Assembly: GCA_963716855.1 (NCBI GenBank) | Contig: CAVQUV010000005.1 | Span: 496,001 to 560,000 of the forward strand | DNA: 64,000 nucleotides | From: JAGVSZ01 sp963716855 | GTDB lineage: Bacteria; Pseudomonadota; Gammaproteobacteria; Burkholderiales; SG8-39 | Direction of reading: 5' to 3' | Shown here: in pieces, positions 9,175-17,869 of the stretch | Numbering within the stretch: the stretch's first letter is position 1 | Layout: each line of letters starts with the position of its first letter | Made by a program: the position numbers and the translations under genes | The notes under the pieces: model-generated | What the model was told of the DNA's origin: nothing | Databases searched by the model: none | What the model saw: only the letters and a program-made list of their open reading frames with translations

Positions 9175-10451
9175 GCGCAGCGTTTCTCACGCTCGTCGCC
9201 GTGTTCGTCGCGGCGACCCTCGTCCGCATCCCGATCGCGATCGCGATGCTGCTCGGCGCGCTCGCCTACCTCCTCGCCGCCGGACGCGACATCGGCCTGG
9301 TAGCCGACCAGATCATGAACTCGCTCGCCGGCGCGTACGTGCTGGTAGCGATCCCGCTCTTCATGCTCGCGGCGAACCTGATGAACGCCGGCTCGATGAG
9401 CGACCGGCTGTTCGCCGCCTGCCACCTTCTCGTCGGACGCGTCCGCGGCGGCCTGGCGCACATCGACGTCCTGGTGAGCGTGCTCTTCGCGAGCATGAGC
9501 GGCAGCGCGGTAGCGGACGCCGCGGGTCCGGGCCTGGTGACGATCCGGGCGATGGACAAGGCCGGCTACCCGCGCGGGTTCGCCGCCGCGATCGTGGCCG
9601 CCTCGGCCGTGCTCGGGCCGATCATCCCGCCGTCCATCCCGATGATCCTCTACGCTCTGATGGCGAACGTCTCGGTGGCGGCGCTGTTTCTCGGCGGGGT
9701 GCTGCCGGGGCTCCTGCTCGCGGCGGCGCTGATGATCGCGGTCGGGGTCATCGCGGTGCGGCGCGATTTTCCGGTGGAACCGCCGCCGCCCGCCGCCGAG
9801 CGGCCGCGGATCCTGAAGCGCGCGATCCTTCCCCTCGGCATGCCGGTCGTGCTGCTCGGCGGGATCTACTCCGGCGCGTTCACGCCCACCGAGGCGGCGG
9901 CGGTCGCCGCGCTCTATGCGCTCGTGCTCGCCGGGCTGTTCTATCGCGAGCTGGGATGGGGCAAGTCCGTGGCGGCGTTCAGCGCGACGGCGCGACAGAC
10001 GGCGGTGATCATCGTGATGATCTGCGGCGCGTTCGCGGTCAACTACGCGGTCACCGCCGAGCAGCTCGACAAGGCGCTCGCGGCCTGGATCGGCGGGCTC
10101 GGCCTGTCCCCGGTCGGCTTTCTCGTCGCGGTCAATGTGATCTTCTTAGTGCTGGGCTGCTTCATCGACGCGACCACGATGCTGCTGGTGCTGGTGCCGG
10201 TGCTGCTGCCGACGGTCGCCGCGCTGCAGATCGACCCGGTCTATTTCGGGGTCGTGATCGTGTTCAACATCACGATCGGGCTCGTCACGCCGCCGTATGG
10301 CCTGCTGCTCTTCGTGCTGAGCGCGTTGGCGAAGATCCCGCTGCGCGAGATCGTGCGCGAGAGCTGGGGGTTGATCGGCGCGACCCTTGCCGCCCTTGCG
10401 CTGGTCGTCGCGTTCCCCGGCCTGACGTTGTGGCTGCCGCGCGGGTATCAT
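9171..10451 (+). CDS. dctM: TRAP transporter large permease (DctM family), no stop codon where the family ends
   Basis: Main transport channel of the TRAP importer, predicted 12 helices. Conserved segments include VLFASMSGSAVADAAGPG, ILPLGMPVVLLGGIYSGAFT, PTEAAAVAALYAL and NITIGLVTPPYGLLLFVLSAL. The family's usual C-terminus, 'LTLWLPR', is reached at about 10442 (about 427 residues), but no stop follows. This frame stays open to 12864, antisense to the whole hydrolase gene, and the other two plus frames are also open past 10700. The end given is where homology ceases, not a stop. A lost stop through sequence error or a small deletion is most likely. Confidence 0.85.
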
Positions 10452-10585
10452 GGGCCTGTACCGTCAAGTCAGGCAGCCGGGCGCACGGGTGCCCTTGCCG
10501 CGCGCCCGGCTCCTTCGATCGCACCGAGGCGACGAACCGGTTCCCCGCGGTTTCTCGGATCTCGTCAGCAACCCCGTCAATCGCG

Positions 10586-10663
10586 CCGTCGTCGTCGCGG
10601 TCCTTGTCGTCGTCGCGGTCCTTGTCGTCGTGGTGGCCTTTCTTGTCGTGGTGGTGCTTCTTG
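10586..10663. repeat. Short imperfect tandem repeats encoding an Asp/His/Lys-rich tail on the minus strand
   Basis: Two exact 18-bp units (GTCCTTGTCGTCGTCGCG register) followed by two degenerate ones. On the minus strand one frame encodes alternating KKHHHDKKGHHDDKDRDDDK, a metal-binding-like acidic/His-rich tail. On the plus strand the same DNA reads as a run of Val and Leu. It sits just beyond the stop of the hydrolase gene and could be its true C-terminal tail if that gene has a frameshift near 10690. Confidence 0.5.
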
Positions 10664-10676
10664 CCGCTGCACTGCT

Positions 10677-12860
10677 TCAGCGGCTCGACCGCCGGCAGCC
10701 GCCATGCGGCGCCGGCACGCCGCGGGTGATGCCGGCCTGCATCAGTCGCGCCTCCTCGGTCCCAGCGTCCTCGCACAGCAACAGACGGTCCTCGACCATC
10801 TCTTCGATCGCGCGCCGCACCTTGCCGTGGTAGGCGGCGAAAGTGGGGTAGCGAGCCGCGACCGACCGACGCGGATCGCTGCCGCGATCGGCTTCGGTCT
10901 TCGCGAACGGGATGAACTGCCCGGCCGCCTCGCAGCCGTCGTCTGCCTGCGCACCCCGACGCAGCGCCCAGCCCGTGTAGGTGGCGAGCGGCACCGTTAC
11001 GTCGGGCAGCCGCACCCCCGCGATGTCGTTGCCGTCGCTGTCGGTCTTCGGAATGAAGCTCGGATAGATCGGGCCGTTGCGCGGATCGTCCTGGTACGAA
11101 GGCGTCGTGAACGGGAACACCGGCGGATTGATCGTCGCGATCCCGGTCTCGTAGAAGTGCCGCCCGTAGTCGAAGTGGTAGCGCGTGGTCTTCAGGCCGG
11201 TGTAGGTGACGGTGGGACCCGGAGGTGTCCGCGGAAGGGGCTCGGAATGTTCGGGAAGCCCATCCCGGACTGCGGCAGCGGCGGCACCAGCGTCCCGTCG
11301 CGCAGCTTCGGCACCCGGCTGCGCGGCGGATTGCGTGCCCTCCGTCGCCCACTCGTCCAGGGCGATGAACAACGCGCGCTGCACCGGCGCCGAATTCAGC
11401 GGATTGTCGGACTGCTGGCAGAGCCCCCTGCTCGGGGGGGTGCCGGGGCCGCCGGGGGTGGCGGCGGTGCCGTGCCGCATGCTCGACATGAAGTAATTGC
11501 GGGTGTACGGCGAATCCGGGAGGTCCCGGGTGCCGTCCGGAGTCGTGTGCAGCAGCGACGCCGACTTGACCCAGTACTCGTTCGCCGAGTAGATCTCCAT
11601 GCCGAGCGGGCAGGTATCGGTCCGCTCGCAGCTCCTGTACCGGCTGTCGGTCTGGTGGGTGATCGGATCGTGCGTCATCACGTTCGCGAACGGGAACCGG
11701 CCTTCGATGAAGAGATGGTTCTGGCGGTTGCGCTCGGTGCGGCCGGACTGCGAGAAGCGATAGTTCATGTTGATGCCGTTGCCCGCCGCGATCCACTGCA
11801 TGTGGCCGTCGAAGGCCTTCTTGCCGCTTTCGGTCTCGTTGAACCCGAGGTGCCGGAAGTCGTTGAGAAGGCGCCCGGGCTGCGACGAGATCTCGGTGTA
11901 GACGCGCTTGACGTGCCGGGCCAGCGGATTGGGGTTGTTATAGTCGTCGCGCCTTTCGTAGCGCAGGAACTCCATCCAGTCGCGCACGGCGGCGAAGCCC
12001 AGGCCGTTCACCTTGGGGTCTTTCGCGGTGTACGCGAACTCGTAGATGTCGTTCGCGACGAAGCTCCCGCCGACGAGGCTGATGGCCGTTCCGGTCGCGT
12101 TGTAGTTCCAGCCGGATGCAGGAATGACCTCCGGCGCGTCGTTGAGATGTACGCGATGGGTCAGCGTCGCCTTGGTCTTGTCGAGCGTCGCCGCCGGGTA
12201 GCTCAACGCGACCGACGCAGCCGCCGCCCCCACCACGATGTATTCGTAGGACGGGCCGGTGATTGTTCCGGTCGGATTCGCGGGGGTCGGCGGAAACTTG
12301 GCGATCGGGAAGGTGGCCGATGCGTTGAACGTGTCGAGGGTGCCCAGGTCCTCCCAACCGCTCCACGAGATGGTGTAGCCGCGCGGCATCAGGAACGAGT
12401 TCGCCAGAACCGTGGGGTCGGTGATCGAGCCTGGATCGTCGCCGCCGCCGGTGACGCGACCGAGGGCCGCCCAGGTCTTGCCGCCGCGGTTCGGCGGCTC
12501 GTACATCATCTTGTCCGCGCCCTTGGAAAGGTCGATCGGCTTGAGGATGTAGAAGTTGAACGCGTACTCGACGTTGCCTCGGGCGTTTCTGGGGGCAAAT
12601 TCGATGTCGACGATGACCCGGTTCTGCCGGTCACGCGGGTTGACTTCGCCGTACGCCTTGCCGACGACCTTCTCGTACTGGCCGACGTCCGGCCACGAGT
12701 AACCGCCGAACGTGGGCGATTCCGACCGCGCGGTGTCGATCTCGATGCGGGTGATGCGCGCGTCCGCGGGCGGTGCCGCGAGCAGCACGGCGGCGAGCGA
12801 GACGAGAAGCGTGGCGCTGAACGTGCGGATACCGCGAAGCGCCGCAAGGAAATGGCTCAT
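10677..12860 (-). CDS. Large secreted alpha/beta hydrolase domain-containing protein (PF20091-like)
   Basis: Predicted exported hydrolase of about 727 residues. The start is ATG 12858-12860, preceded by GGGGGAG, followed by a signal peptide (TLLVSLAAVLLAAPPADA). The C-terminal region matches the large 'alpha/beta hydrolase domain' family: VPLATYTGWALR, GQFIPFAKTEADRGSDPR, ARYPTFAAYHGKVRRAIEEM and DRLLLCEDA. Between about 11215 and 11333 the frame is temporarily wrong; the neighbouring frame gives sensible PPLPQSGMGFPNIPSPFRG, so two opposite single-base errors are likely. The end is uncertain: the alternative frame continues into an Asp/His/Lys-rich tail. It stands alone, flanked by the convergent dctM and a 220-bp gap. 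Substrate unknown. Confidence 0.75.
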   Translation of the reverse strand: MSHFLAALRGIRTFSATLLVSLAAVLLAAPPADARITRIEIDTARSESPTFGGYSWPDVGQYEKVVGKAYGEVNPRDRQNRVIVDIEFAPRNARGNVEYAFNFYILKPIDLSKGADKMMYEPPNRGGKTWAALGRVTGGGDDPGSITDPTVLANSFLMPRGYTISWSGWEDLGTLDTFNASATFPIAKFPPTPANPTGTITGPSYEYIVVGAAAASVALSYPAATLDKTKATLTHRVHLNDAPEVIPASGWNYNATGTAISLVGGSFVANDIYEFAYTAKDPKVNGLGFAAVRDWMEFLRYERRDDYNNPNPLARHVKRVYTEISSQPGRLLNDFRHLGFNETESGKKAFDGHMQWIAAGNGINMNYRFSQSGRTERNRQNHLFIEGRFPFANVMTHDPITHQTDSRYRSCERTDTCPLGMEIYSANEYWVKSASLLHTTPDGTRDLPDSPYTRNYFMSSMRHGTAATPGGPGTPPSRGLCQQSDNPLNSAPVQRALFIALDEWATEGTQSAAQPGAEAARRDAGAAAAAVRDGLPEHSEPLPRTPPGPTVTYTGLKTTRYHFDYGRHFYETGIATINPPVFPFTTPSYQDDPRNGPIYPSFIPKTDSDGNDIAGVRLPDVTVPLATYTGWALRRGAQADDGCEAAGQFIPFAKTEADRGSDPRRSVAARYPTFAAYHGKVRRAIEEMVEDRLLLCEDAGTEEARLMQAGITRGVPAPHGGCRRSSR

Positions 12861-13080
12861 GGATGACTCCCCCTGGCAAACGCCGCTCGTCCCTCGCATG
12901 ATTATTCTTCTGAGGTCGCCGGAGCGGTAGCGGGCCCCGGATGAACGCTACGCCGGTGGTTTTATGGAGTCAATCGGCGGTGTCCGCTTCGCCGCGGTGT
13001 CGGACGTCGACCAATGCGTCCCCGCGCGGTTCGCGTCGGCTGGTGGCGCGGCCCAGGGCGCTTCCGGAACCCTGGTCGCC

Positions 13081-13899
13081 TTAGTCGATGAGCTTCCCGC
13101 CCTCGTAGAACGGATACGGCCCGGCGAATTCGCCGATGAAGGCGGTGTGCGAGACGACGCCGGTCGCCTCGTTCCACTGGTGCAACTGATAGGCCGGCGG
13201 CTCCATCACGAAGCGCGACGGCGCCGCCCGGTCGAGGTCGAGCGCGACCTGGTGGGCCGGGCTCGGGCAGGTGGAGGCGATCGTCCCGGCGAAGCGCACC
13301 TGGATCGGGCGATGCAGGTGACCGCACAGCACGCGCTCGACCTGGGGGTGCCGACCGATCACTGCTGCGAGCCCGCTCGTATCCGCTAAGCCCATCTTGT
13401 CCATGTGGCCGATCCCGGTCCGGAAGGGTGGGTGATGCATCATCACGATCGTCGGCTTGCCCGGCTGCGCGGCGAGCGTCGTCTCCAGCCAGGCGAGCCG
13501 GTCGCCGCACAGCTCGCCGCCGCTCTGACCCGGGATCACCGTGTCGAGCGCCACGATGCGCACCGGCCAGTCGTCGATCGCGTACTGCACGAACGGCGCC
13601 CACTGGCGCAGGTAGCCGTGCTTCGGGAAGGCCTCGCGCAATGCGCCGCGCTCGTCGTGATTGCCGGGGATCAGGTAGTACGGCATCGGCAACGGCGCGA
13701 GCAGCGCCTTCAGCGTCGCGTACTCCTCGGGCCGGCCGAAGTCCACCAGGTCGCCCGTGACGAGGAGGACATCCGGGCGCTGCTTCAGCGCGCGGACGTG
13801 CTCGACGCATCGCGCGAGCATTCCGGCCGTGTCGACGACGCGGTACGAGAGCTTGCCGTTCGCCTTGATGTGCAGGTCCGAGATCTGTCCGATGAGCAT
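13081..13899 (-). CDS. Class III cyclic-nucleotide / glycerophosphodiester phosphodiesterase (CpdA-GpdQ family)
   Basis: Two-metal metallophosphoesterase of 272 residues. All family metal motifs are in place: D8-x-H10, GD 49-50, GNHD 79-82, HH 155-156 and GHLH 193-196. Relatives hydrolyse cAMP or glycerophosphodiesters. It begins 11 bp after the ABC ATPase gene with a GGAGAG ribosome site, making it the last gene of the five-gene importer operon. That position suggests the imported solute is a phosphodiester or that the enzyme processes it, which favours a nutritional GpdQ-like role over pure cAMP control. This is inference from context. Confidence 0.88.
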   Translation of the reverse strand: MLIGQISDLHIKANGKLSYRVVDTAGMLARCVEHVRALKQRPDVLLVTGDLVDFGRPEEYATLKALLAPLPMPYYLIPGNHDERGALREAFPKHGYLRQWAPFVQYAIDDWPVRIVALDTVIPGQSGGELCGDRLAWLETTLAAQPGKPTIVMMHHPPFRTGIGHMDKMGLADTSGLAAVIGRHPQVERVLCGHLHRPIQVRFAGTIASTCPSPAHQVALDLDRAAPSRFVMEPPAYQLHQWNEATGVVSHTAFIGEFAGPYPFYEGGKLID

Positions 13900-13910
13900 C
13901 GGTTCTCTCC

Positions 13911-14954
13911 TTACCGTTCGAGCGCCAGCAGCGCCTCCGGATTCACCGCGAGCGCCAGGGACTCACCCTGCCGGAACGTGCGGCGCTCCGCCGTCTCGAC
14001 GACCAGCGGCTGCGCCGCGCCGGTGTCGACGACGAGCCGGGTATGGTCGCCGAGGAAGAACGCCGACACGACGATACCCCGGAGATGGATTCCGACTCCG
14101 TCGACGATGGTCACGTCCTCGGGGCGGAACAGCAGCTCCTGCCGCTCGCGCGCGGGCCCCGTCCACGGCAGCCGCCCGCCCGGCACCTCGAGCGTCGCGC
14201 CGTCGGCGCGCCCCGCGAGGCGGTTCATCGTCCCGACGAAGTCGGCGACGAACGTCGTCTGCGGGCGGTAGTAGATCTCCTGCGGCGTGCCGATCTGTGC
14301 GATGCGGCCCTGCTCCATCACCGCGATGCGGTCGCCCAGCGCCATCGCCTCGGCCTGGTCGTGCGTCACGTAGATCGACGTGATCTCGAGCGACCGCAGC
14401 AGGCGGTCGATCTCGACGCGCAGCCCTTCGCGCAGCTTCGCATCGAGCGCGGTGAGCGGCTCGTCAAGGAGCAGGACGCGGGGCCGCACCGCCAGTGCGC
14501 GGGCCAGCGCCACGCGCTGCTTCTGTCCGCCGGAGAGCTGGTCGACGCGCCGATGTCCGAGCTCGTCGAGATGCATCATCGCGAGCATCTCCCGCACCCG
14601 GGCGTCGCGCTCCGCGCCGTCGAGCTTGCGCACCTTGAGCCCGTACGCGATGTTCTCGGCGACGGTCATGTTCGGGAACAGCGCGTAGCTCTGGAACACC
14701 ATCCCCACGTTGCGTCGCTCGATCGGCTGCTCGGTGACGTCCTCCTCGCCGAAGCGCACCCGCCCGCCGGCGTCCGGCGATTCGAGCCCCGCGATGATCC
14801 GCAGCATCGTCGTCTTGCCGCACCCCGACGGGCCGAGGAACACGACCGTCTCGCCCGCGTGCACCTCCAGGTCGAGCGGCGCGAGCGCCTTCGTCCCGTC
14901 CGGGAAGGTCTTCGCGCACTGCTCCAGACGAACCCTTACCGCGCCGGCTTCCAC
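13911..14954 (-). CDS. ABC transporter ATPase (PotA/FbpC-type)
   Basis: Energy-coupling subunit of a binding-protein importer, 347 residues. The GTG start (14952-14954) is preceded by AAGGGGGAA and overlaps the permease end by 19 bp. Walker A GPSGCGKTT at residues 41-49, Q-loop FQSYALFPNMTV, signature LSGGQKQRVALARAL, Walker B RVLLLDEPLTALD and H-loop VTHDQAEAMALGDR are intact. A C-terminal TOBE-like domain (LLFRPEDVTIVDG) completes the spermidine/iron/2-aminoethylphosphonate transporter class. Confidence 0.93.
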   Translation of the reverse strand: MEAGAVRVRLEQCAKTFPDGTKALAPLDLEVHAGETVVFLGPSGCGKTTMLRIIAGLESPDAGGRVRFGEEDVTEQPIERRNVGMVFQSYALFPNMTVAENIAYGLKVRKLDGAERDARVREMLAMMHLDELGHRRVDQLSGGQKQRVALARALAVRPRVLLLDEPLTALDAKLREGLRVEIDRLLRSLEITSIYVTHDQAEAMALGDRIAVMEQGRIAQIGTPQEIYYRPQTTFVADFVGTMNRLAGRADGATLEVPGGRLPWTGPARERQELLFRPEDVTIVDGVGIHLRGIVVSAFFLGDHTRLVVDTGAAQPLVVETAERRTFRQGESLALAVNPEALLALER

Positions 14955-15748
14955 CGTTCCCCCTTGCCGCTTCCACCTTCGCCGCTCATGTACTGCATCG
15001 CCACCAGTAGCGGAATGATCATGAAGAAGAAGACGATCGTGTACGCGGAGCCGATCTCGAGGCGCATCGACGCGTAGCTGTCGGCCAGTCCGACCGGGAG
15101 CGTCTTGGTGAGCGGCGTGTGCAGCATCCAGGTGATGTTGAACTCGCCGATCGAGAGCGTCACGACCATCAGCGCGCCGGCCAGGATGCCGGGTCGCGCA
15201 TTGGGCAGGATCACGCCGAAGAACCGCTCGCGGAAGCTCGCCCCGAGGCTCGCGGCCGCCTCCTCGAGCGTCTTCATGTCGATCGCGGCCATCACCGCGA
15301 CCACCGACCGCACCATGAACGGCAGCGTGAACAGCACGTGCCCGACCAGGATGAAGAGCCAGCTCTGACGGAACCACCTCAGCTCGCCGTAGAACAGGAT
15401 CAGCGCAAGCGCGGTCGCGAGGCCCGGCACCGCGACCGGCAGCACCAGCAGCTCCTCGATCGCGCGCGTCCAGCGATTCTGCTGCTTCGCGAGCACGTAC
15501 GCGGCCGGCACGCCGAGCACCAGCGTGCAGGCGAGGCAGGCGAGCGCGATGCCGATCGAGCGGTACACCGTGTCGGCGTAGAGCGACCACACCTCCCCGA
15601 CCCAGCGCAGCGTGAGCCCGCTCTTCACGCCGACGAAGAAGTTCGCCGAGAGCCCGGCCAGCACCGAGAGCACGACCGGAACCACGAGGAACGCGCACAC
15701 GAACAGCGTGAACGCGAGCTGCCACCAGAATCGGGCGTTGCGTCTCAT
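14936..15748 (-). CDS. ABC transporter permease (PotC/PhnV-type)
   Basis: Second inner-membrane permease of the importer, 270 residues with six predicted helices. The EAA loop needed to contact the ATPase is visible as EEAAASLGASFRERFFGVILP. Starts at ATG 15746-15748. It lies downstream of permease 1 across a 112-bp gap holding a strong hairpin, and overlaps the ATPase gene. Confidence 0.92.
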   Translation of the reverse strand: MRRNARFWWQLAFTLFVCAFLVVPVVLSVLAGLSANFFVGVKSGLTLRWVGEVWSLYADTVYRSIGIALACLACTLVLGVPAAYVLAKQQNRWTRAIEELLVLPVAVPGLATALALILFYGELRWFRQSWLFILVGHVLFTLPFMVRSVVAVMAAIDMKTLEEAAASLGASFRERFFGVILPNARPGILAGALMVVTLSIGEFNITWMLHTPLTKTLPVGLADSYASMRLEIGSAYTIVFFFMIIPLLVAMQYMSGEGGSGKGERWKPAR

Positions 15749-15825
15749 GCCACCGCCTCCGAATGGCTTTCGCGAGTTGGGCCGCCATGGCGTCGGCGGC
15801 CAGCCGCATTCGCCTTTCCGTCGAT

Positions 15826-15844
15826 CCCCGTCGTCCCGACGGGG
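15826..15844. other. 8-bp perfect hairpin between the two permease genes
   Basis: CCCCGTCG/CGACGGGG with a 3-base loop, inside the 112-bp gap between the two permease genes. No T-tract; more likely an mRNA stability or partial-termination element than a strong terminator. Confidence 0.4.
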
Positions 15845-15860
15845 CCCCTCGCCGGGTGGC

Positions 15861-16709
15861 TCATGCGGCCGCCGAAACTGTCCCGCCGGCGAGCGAGCGC
15901 GCCAGCGCGAGCGCCGCCCAGGTGATCACGCCGAGCACGATCGACAGCGCCGCCGCGATCGAGAAGTTCGCGTAGTTCGTGAACTCGGTGTAGATGGTGA
16001 TCGGCAGGACGTTGATCTTGGTCGCGAGCGTGAACGCGGTGCCGAACGCGCCCATGCTCGTCGCAAAGCAGATCGCGCCGGCCGAGACGAGCGCCGGCAT
16101 GAGCCCCGGGATGATCACGTCGCGCACCACGCGCCACGGGCTCGCGCCGAGCGAGCGCGCGGCCTCCTCGAGCGCGGGGTCGAGCTTCTCCGCCGCCGCC
16201 ATCACGGTGAGAATCACGCGCGGGATCGAGAAGTAGAGGTAGCCGGTGAAGAGCCCGGCCATCGAATACGCGAAGACGATGCGCTCGTCGAGCACCCACT
16301 CGCTCACGTCGCCGATGAGCCCCTGCCGGCCCGCGAGCATGATCACCATGAAGCCCACGACCACCCCCGGGAAGGCGAGCGGGAACGTGAGCATCGCGAC
16401 GAGCAGCTTCTTGCCCGGGAACTCGTTGCGGGTGAGGAACAGGCCGGCCACGCCCGAAACGACGAGCGTCGCCGCGGTCACGCCGAGCGAGAGCGCGACC
16501 GTCGAGACGAGGCTGCGGAAGTACTGCGCGTTCGTGACGACCGCGAGGTAAGCGCCGGGCCCCTGCGGCCCGCTCCAGCCCACGACCGCGAGGCGCGTGA
16601 GCGGCAGCAGCCAGAACGCCGTGAAGACCGCGAGCGCGGGCGCGAGCAGCCAGGCGTGCAGGCGCGCGCCGCCCGCGGCGCGCGCCACCCGTCGTCCTCG
16701 CCCGTCCAC
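15861..16709 (-). CDS. ABC transporter permease (PotB/PhnU-type)
   Basis: First permease of the importer, 282 residues, with six predicted helices and the EAA loop EEAARSLGASPWRVVRDVIIP. It begins 10 bp after the substrate-binding protein gene ends. The amino-terminal 'RGRRVARAAGGARLHAWLL' is basic and then enters the first helix, as expected for the family. Confidence 0.92.
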   Translation of the reverse strand: MDGRGRRVARAAGGARLHAWLLAPALAVFTAFWLLPLTRLAVVGWSGPQGPGAYLAVVTNAQYFRSLVSTVALSLGVTAATLVVSGVAGLFLTRNEFPGKKLLVAMLTFPLAFPGVVVGFMVIMLAGRQGLIGDVSEWVLDERIVFAYSMAGLFTGYLYFSIPRVILTVMAAAEKLDPALEEAARSLGASPWRVVRDVIIPGLMPALVSAGAICFATSMGAFGTAFTLATKINVLPITIYTEFTNYANFSIAAALSIVLGVITWAALALARSLAGGTVSAAA

Positions 16710-16719
16710 CCTTCCCGCT

Positions 16720-17730
16720 CTACTGGATTTCCTTCAGGTACCGGTCCGAGAACGCCTTCTGCACGTCGGCCATGCGGCTGTAGTCGACGGTCTTCGCACG
16801 GGCGTACTCGGCAGCGGGCAGGAAGCGCGCCTGCGCCTCCTTGGAGATCGCGCTCGCGCGCACCGGGCGCAGGTACGCGTTGGCCCAGATCGCCTGCCCG
16901 TCGTTCGACATGACGAAGTCGAGCACCTTCTTGCCGTTCGCGGGGTTCGGGCCCTTGTTCACCAGGCTCATCACGTAGGGCACCACGACGGTGCCCTCGG
17001 CCGGAATCACGAACGCGACGTTGGCCTTGTCCTTGTACTTGGCGCGATACGCGTTGAAGTCGTAGTCGAGCAGGATCGGGATCTCGCCCGAGAGCACGCG
17101 CGCGTACGAGGTCTGCTTCGGCACGATCGGCTGGTTCTTCTGCAGGTCCTTGAAGTAGGCGACCGCCTTGTCGAAGTTGTCGAGCGTGCCGCCCATCGCC
17201 TGGTTGACCGCCACCGCGCCGACGTAGCCGACGAACGCGCTCGCCGGGTCGAGGTAGCCGATCATGCCCTTGTAGGTCGGATTGAGCAGGTCCTGCCACG
17301 ACTTCGGGACGGGCTTGCCCTTGAGCGCGTCGACGTTGACCATGAACCCGAGCGTGCCGGAGTGGATCGTGAACCAGTTGCCATCGGGATCCTTCAGCCC
17401 GGCGGGGATCTCGTCCCAGCCGGCCGGTTTGTACGGCGCGACGACGCCGTCCTTCTTCGCCTGGATGCCGAACGTCACGCCGTAATAGGCGACATCGGCG
17501 ACCGGGCTCGCCTTCTCGGCGACGAGCTGCGCGAGCGTCTGGCCGGAGTTCTTGTTGTCCGGCGGGACGGTGATGCCGGTCTTCTCCTTGATCGTCTTGA
17601 GCTGGGTGCCCCAGTCGGCCCACTCGGGCGGGCAGTTGTAGCAGATCGCCGTCTGCGCGACGGCGAGCGAAGCGAAGCTCGCCGCGGCAAGCGCCGCGAC
17701 GCCGGTCAGGGCGCGAAAGGTCGTTCGCAT
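16720..17730 (-). CDS. ABC transporter substrate-binding protein (family 1/6, Fe3+/spermidine/phosphonate type)
   Basis: Periplasmic receptor heading the importer operon, 336 residues. ATG 17728-17730 with GGAGGA upstream; signal peptide GVAALAAASFASLAVAQ. An opening 'AICYNCPPEWADW' and internal SWQDLLNPTYKGMIGYLDPA and GEIPILLDYDFNAYRAKYK resemble SBP_bac_6/AfuA-like receptors that bind metal complexes, polyamines or phosphonates. Two cysteines near the mature N-terminus (CYNC) are unusual and could form a disulfide. With the phosphodiesterase at the operon end, a phosphorylated ligand is a reasonable guess. Confidence 0.9.
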   Translation of the reverse strand: MRTTFRALTGVAALAAASFASLAVAQTAICYNCPPEWADWGTQLKTIKEKTGITVPPDNKNSGQTLAQLVAEKASPVADVAYYGVTFGIQAKKDGVVAPYKPAGWDEIPAGLKDPDGNWFTIHSGTLGFMVNVDALKGKPVPKSWQDLLNPTYKGMIGYLDPASAFVGYVGAVAVNQAMGGTLDNFDKAVAYFKDLQKNQPIVPKQTSYARVLSGEIPILLDYDFNAYRAKYKDKANVAFVIPAEGTVVVPYVMSLVNKGPNPANGKKVLDFVMSNDGQAIWANAYLRPVRASAISKEAQARFLPAAEYARAKTVDYSRMADVQKAFSDRYLKEIQ

Positions 17731-17764
17731 CGGATCCTCCTCCTTGGGCTCGAGTGAGCGCGCG

Positions 17765-17770
17765 ATTCTA
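17765..17770 (-). promoter_or_regulatory. -10-like TAGAAT for the ABC importer operon
   Basis: TAGAAT on the minus strand, 34 bases before the binding-protein start, in the 139-bp divergent region shared with livK-1. Confidence 0.4.
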
Positions 17771-17832
17771 GCCTCGGCGCGTGACGGTCGTGCAACCCTC
17801 GCCGGCGGGGCGGCCACGGCAGCCTTTGGGCT

Positions 17833-17838
17833 TAGAAT
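17833..17838 (+). promoter_or_regulatory. -10-like TAGAAT for livK-1
   Basis: TAGAAT 31 bases before ATG 17870; no clear -35 at the expected distance. Confidence 0.4.
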
Positions 17839-17869
17839 GCCCGCGCTCACGCACTCGGAGGAGGTCACC

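Noticed and set aside
10450..10833. Plus-strand hydrophobic protein with VVVAVLVVVAVLVV run
   Set aside because: It is the complement of D/H/K repeats; no ribosome site, and it lies partly antisense to the hydrolase gene.
9171..12866. A 1231-residue plus-strand open frame suggesting a giant DctM fusion
   Set aside because: Only the first 427 residues look like DctM; the rest is antisense to a well-conserved hydrolase and has no domain character.
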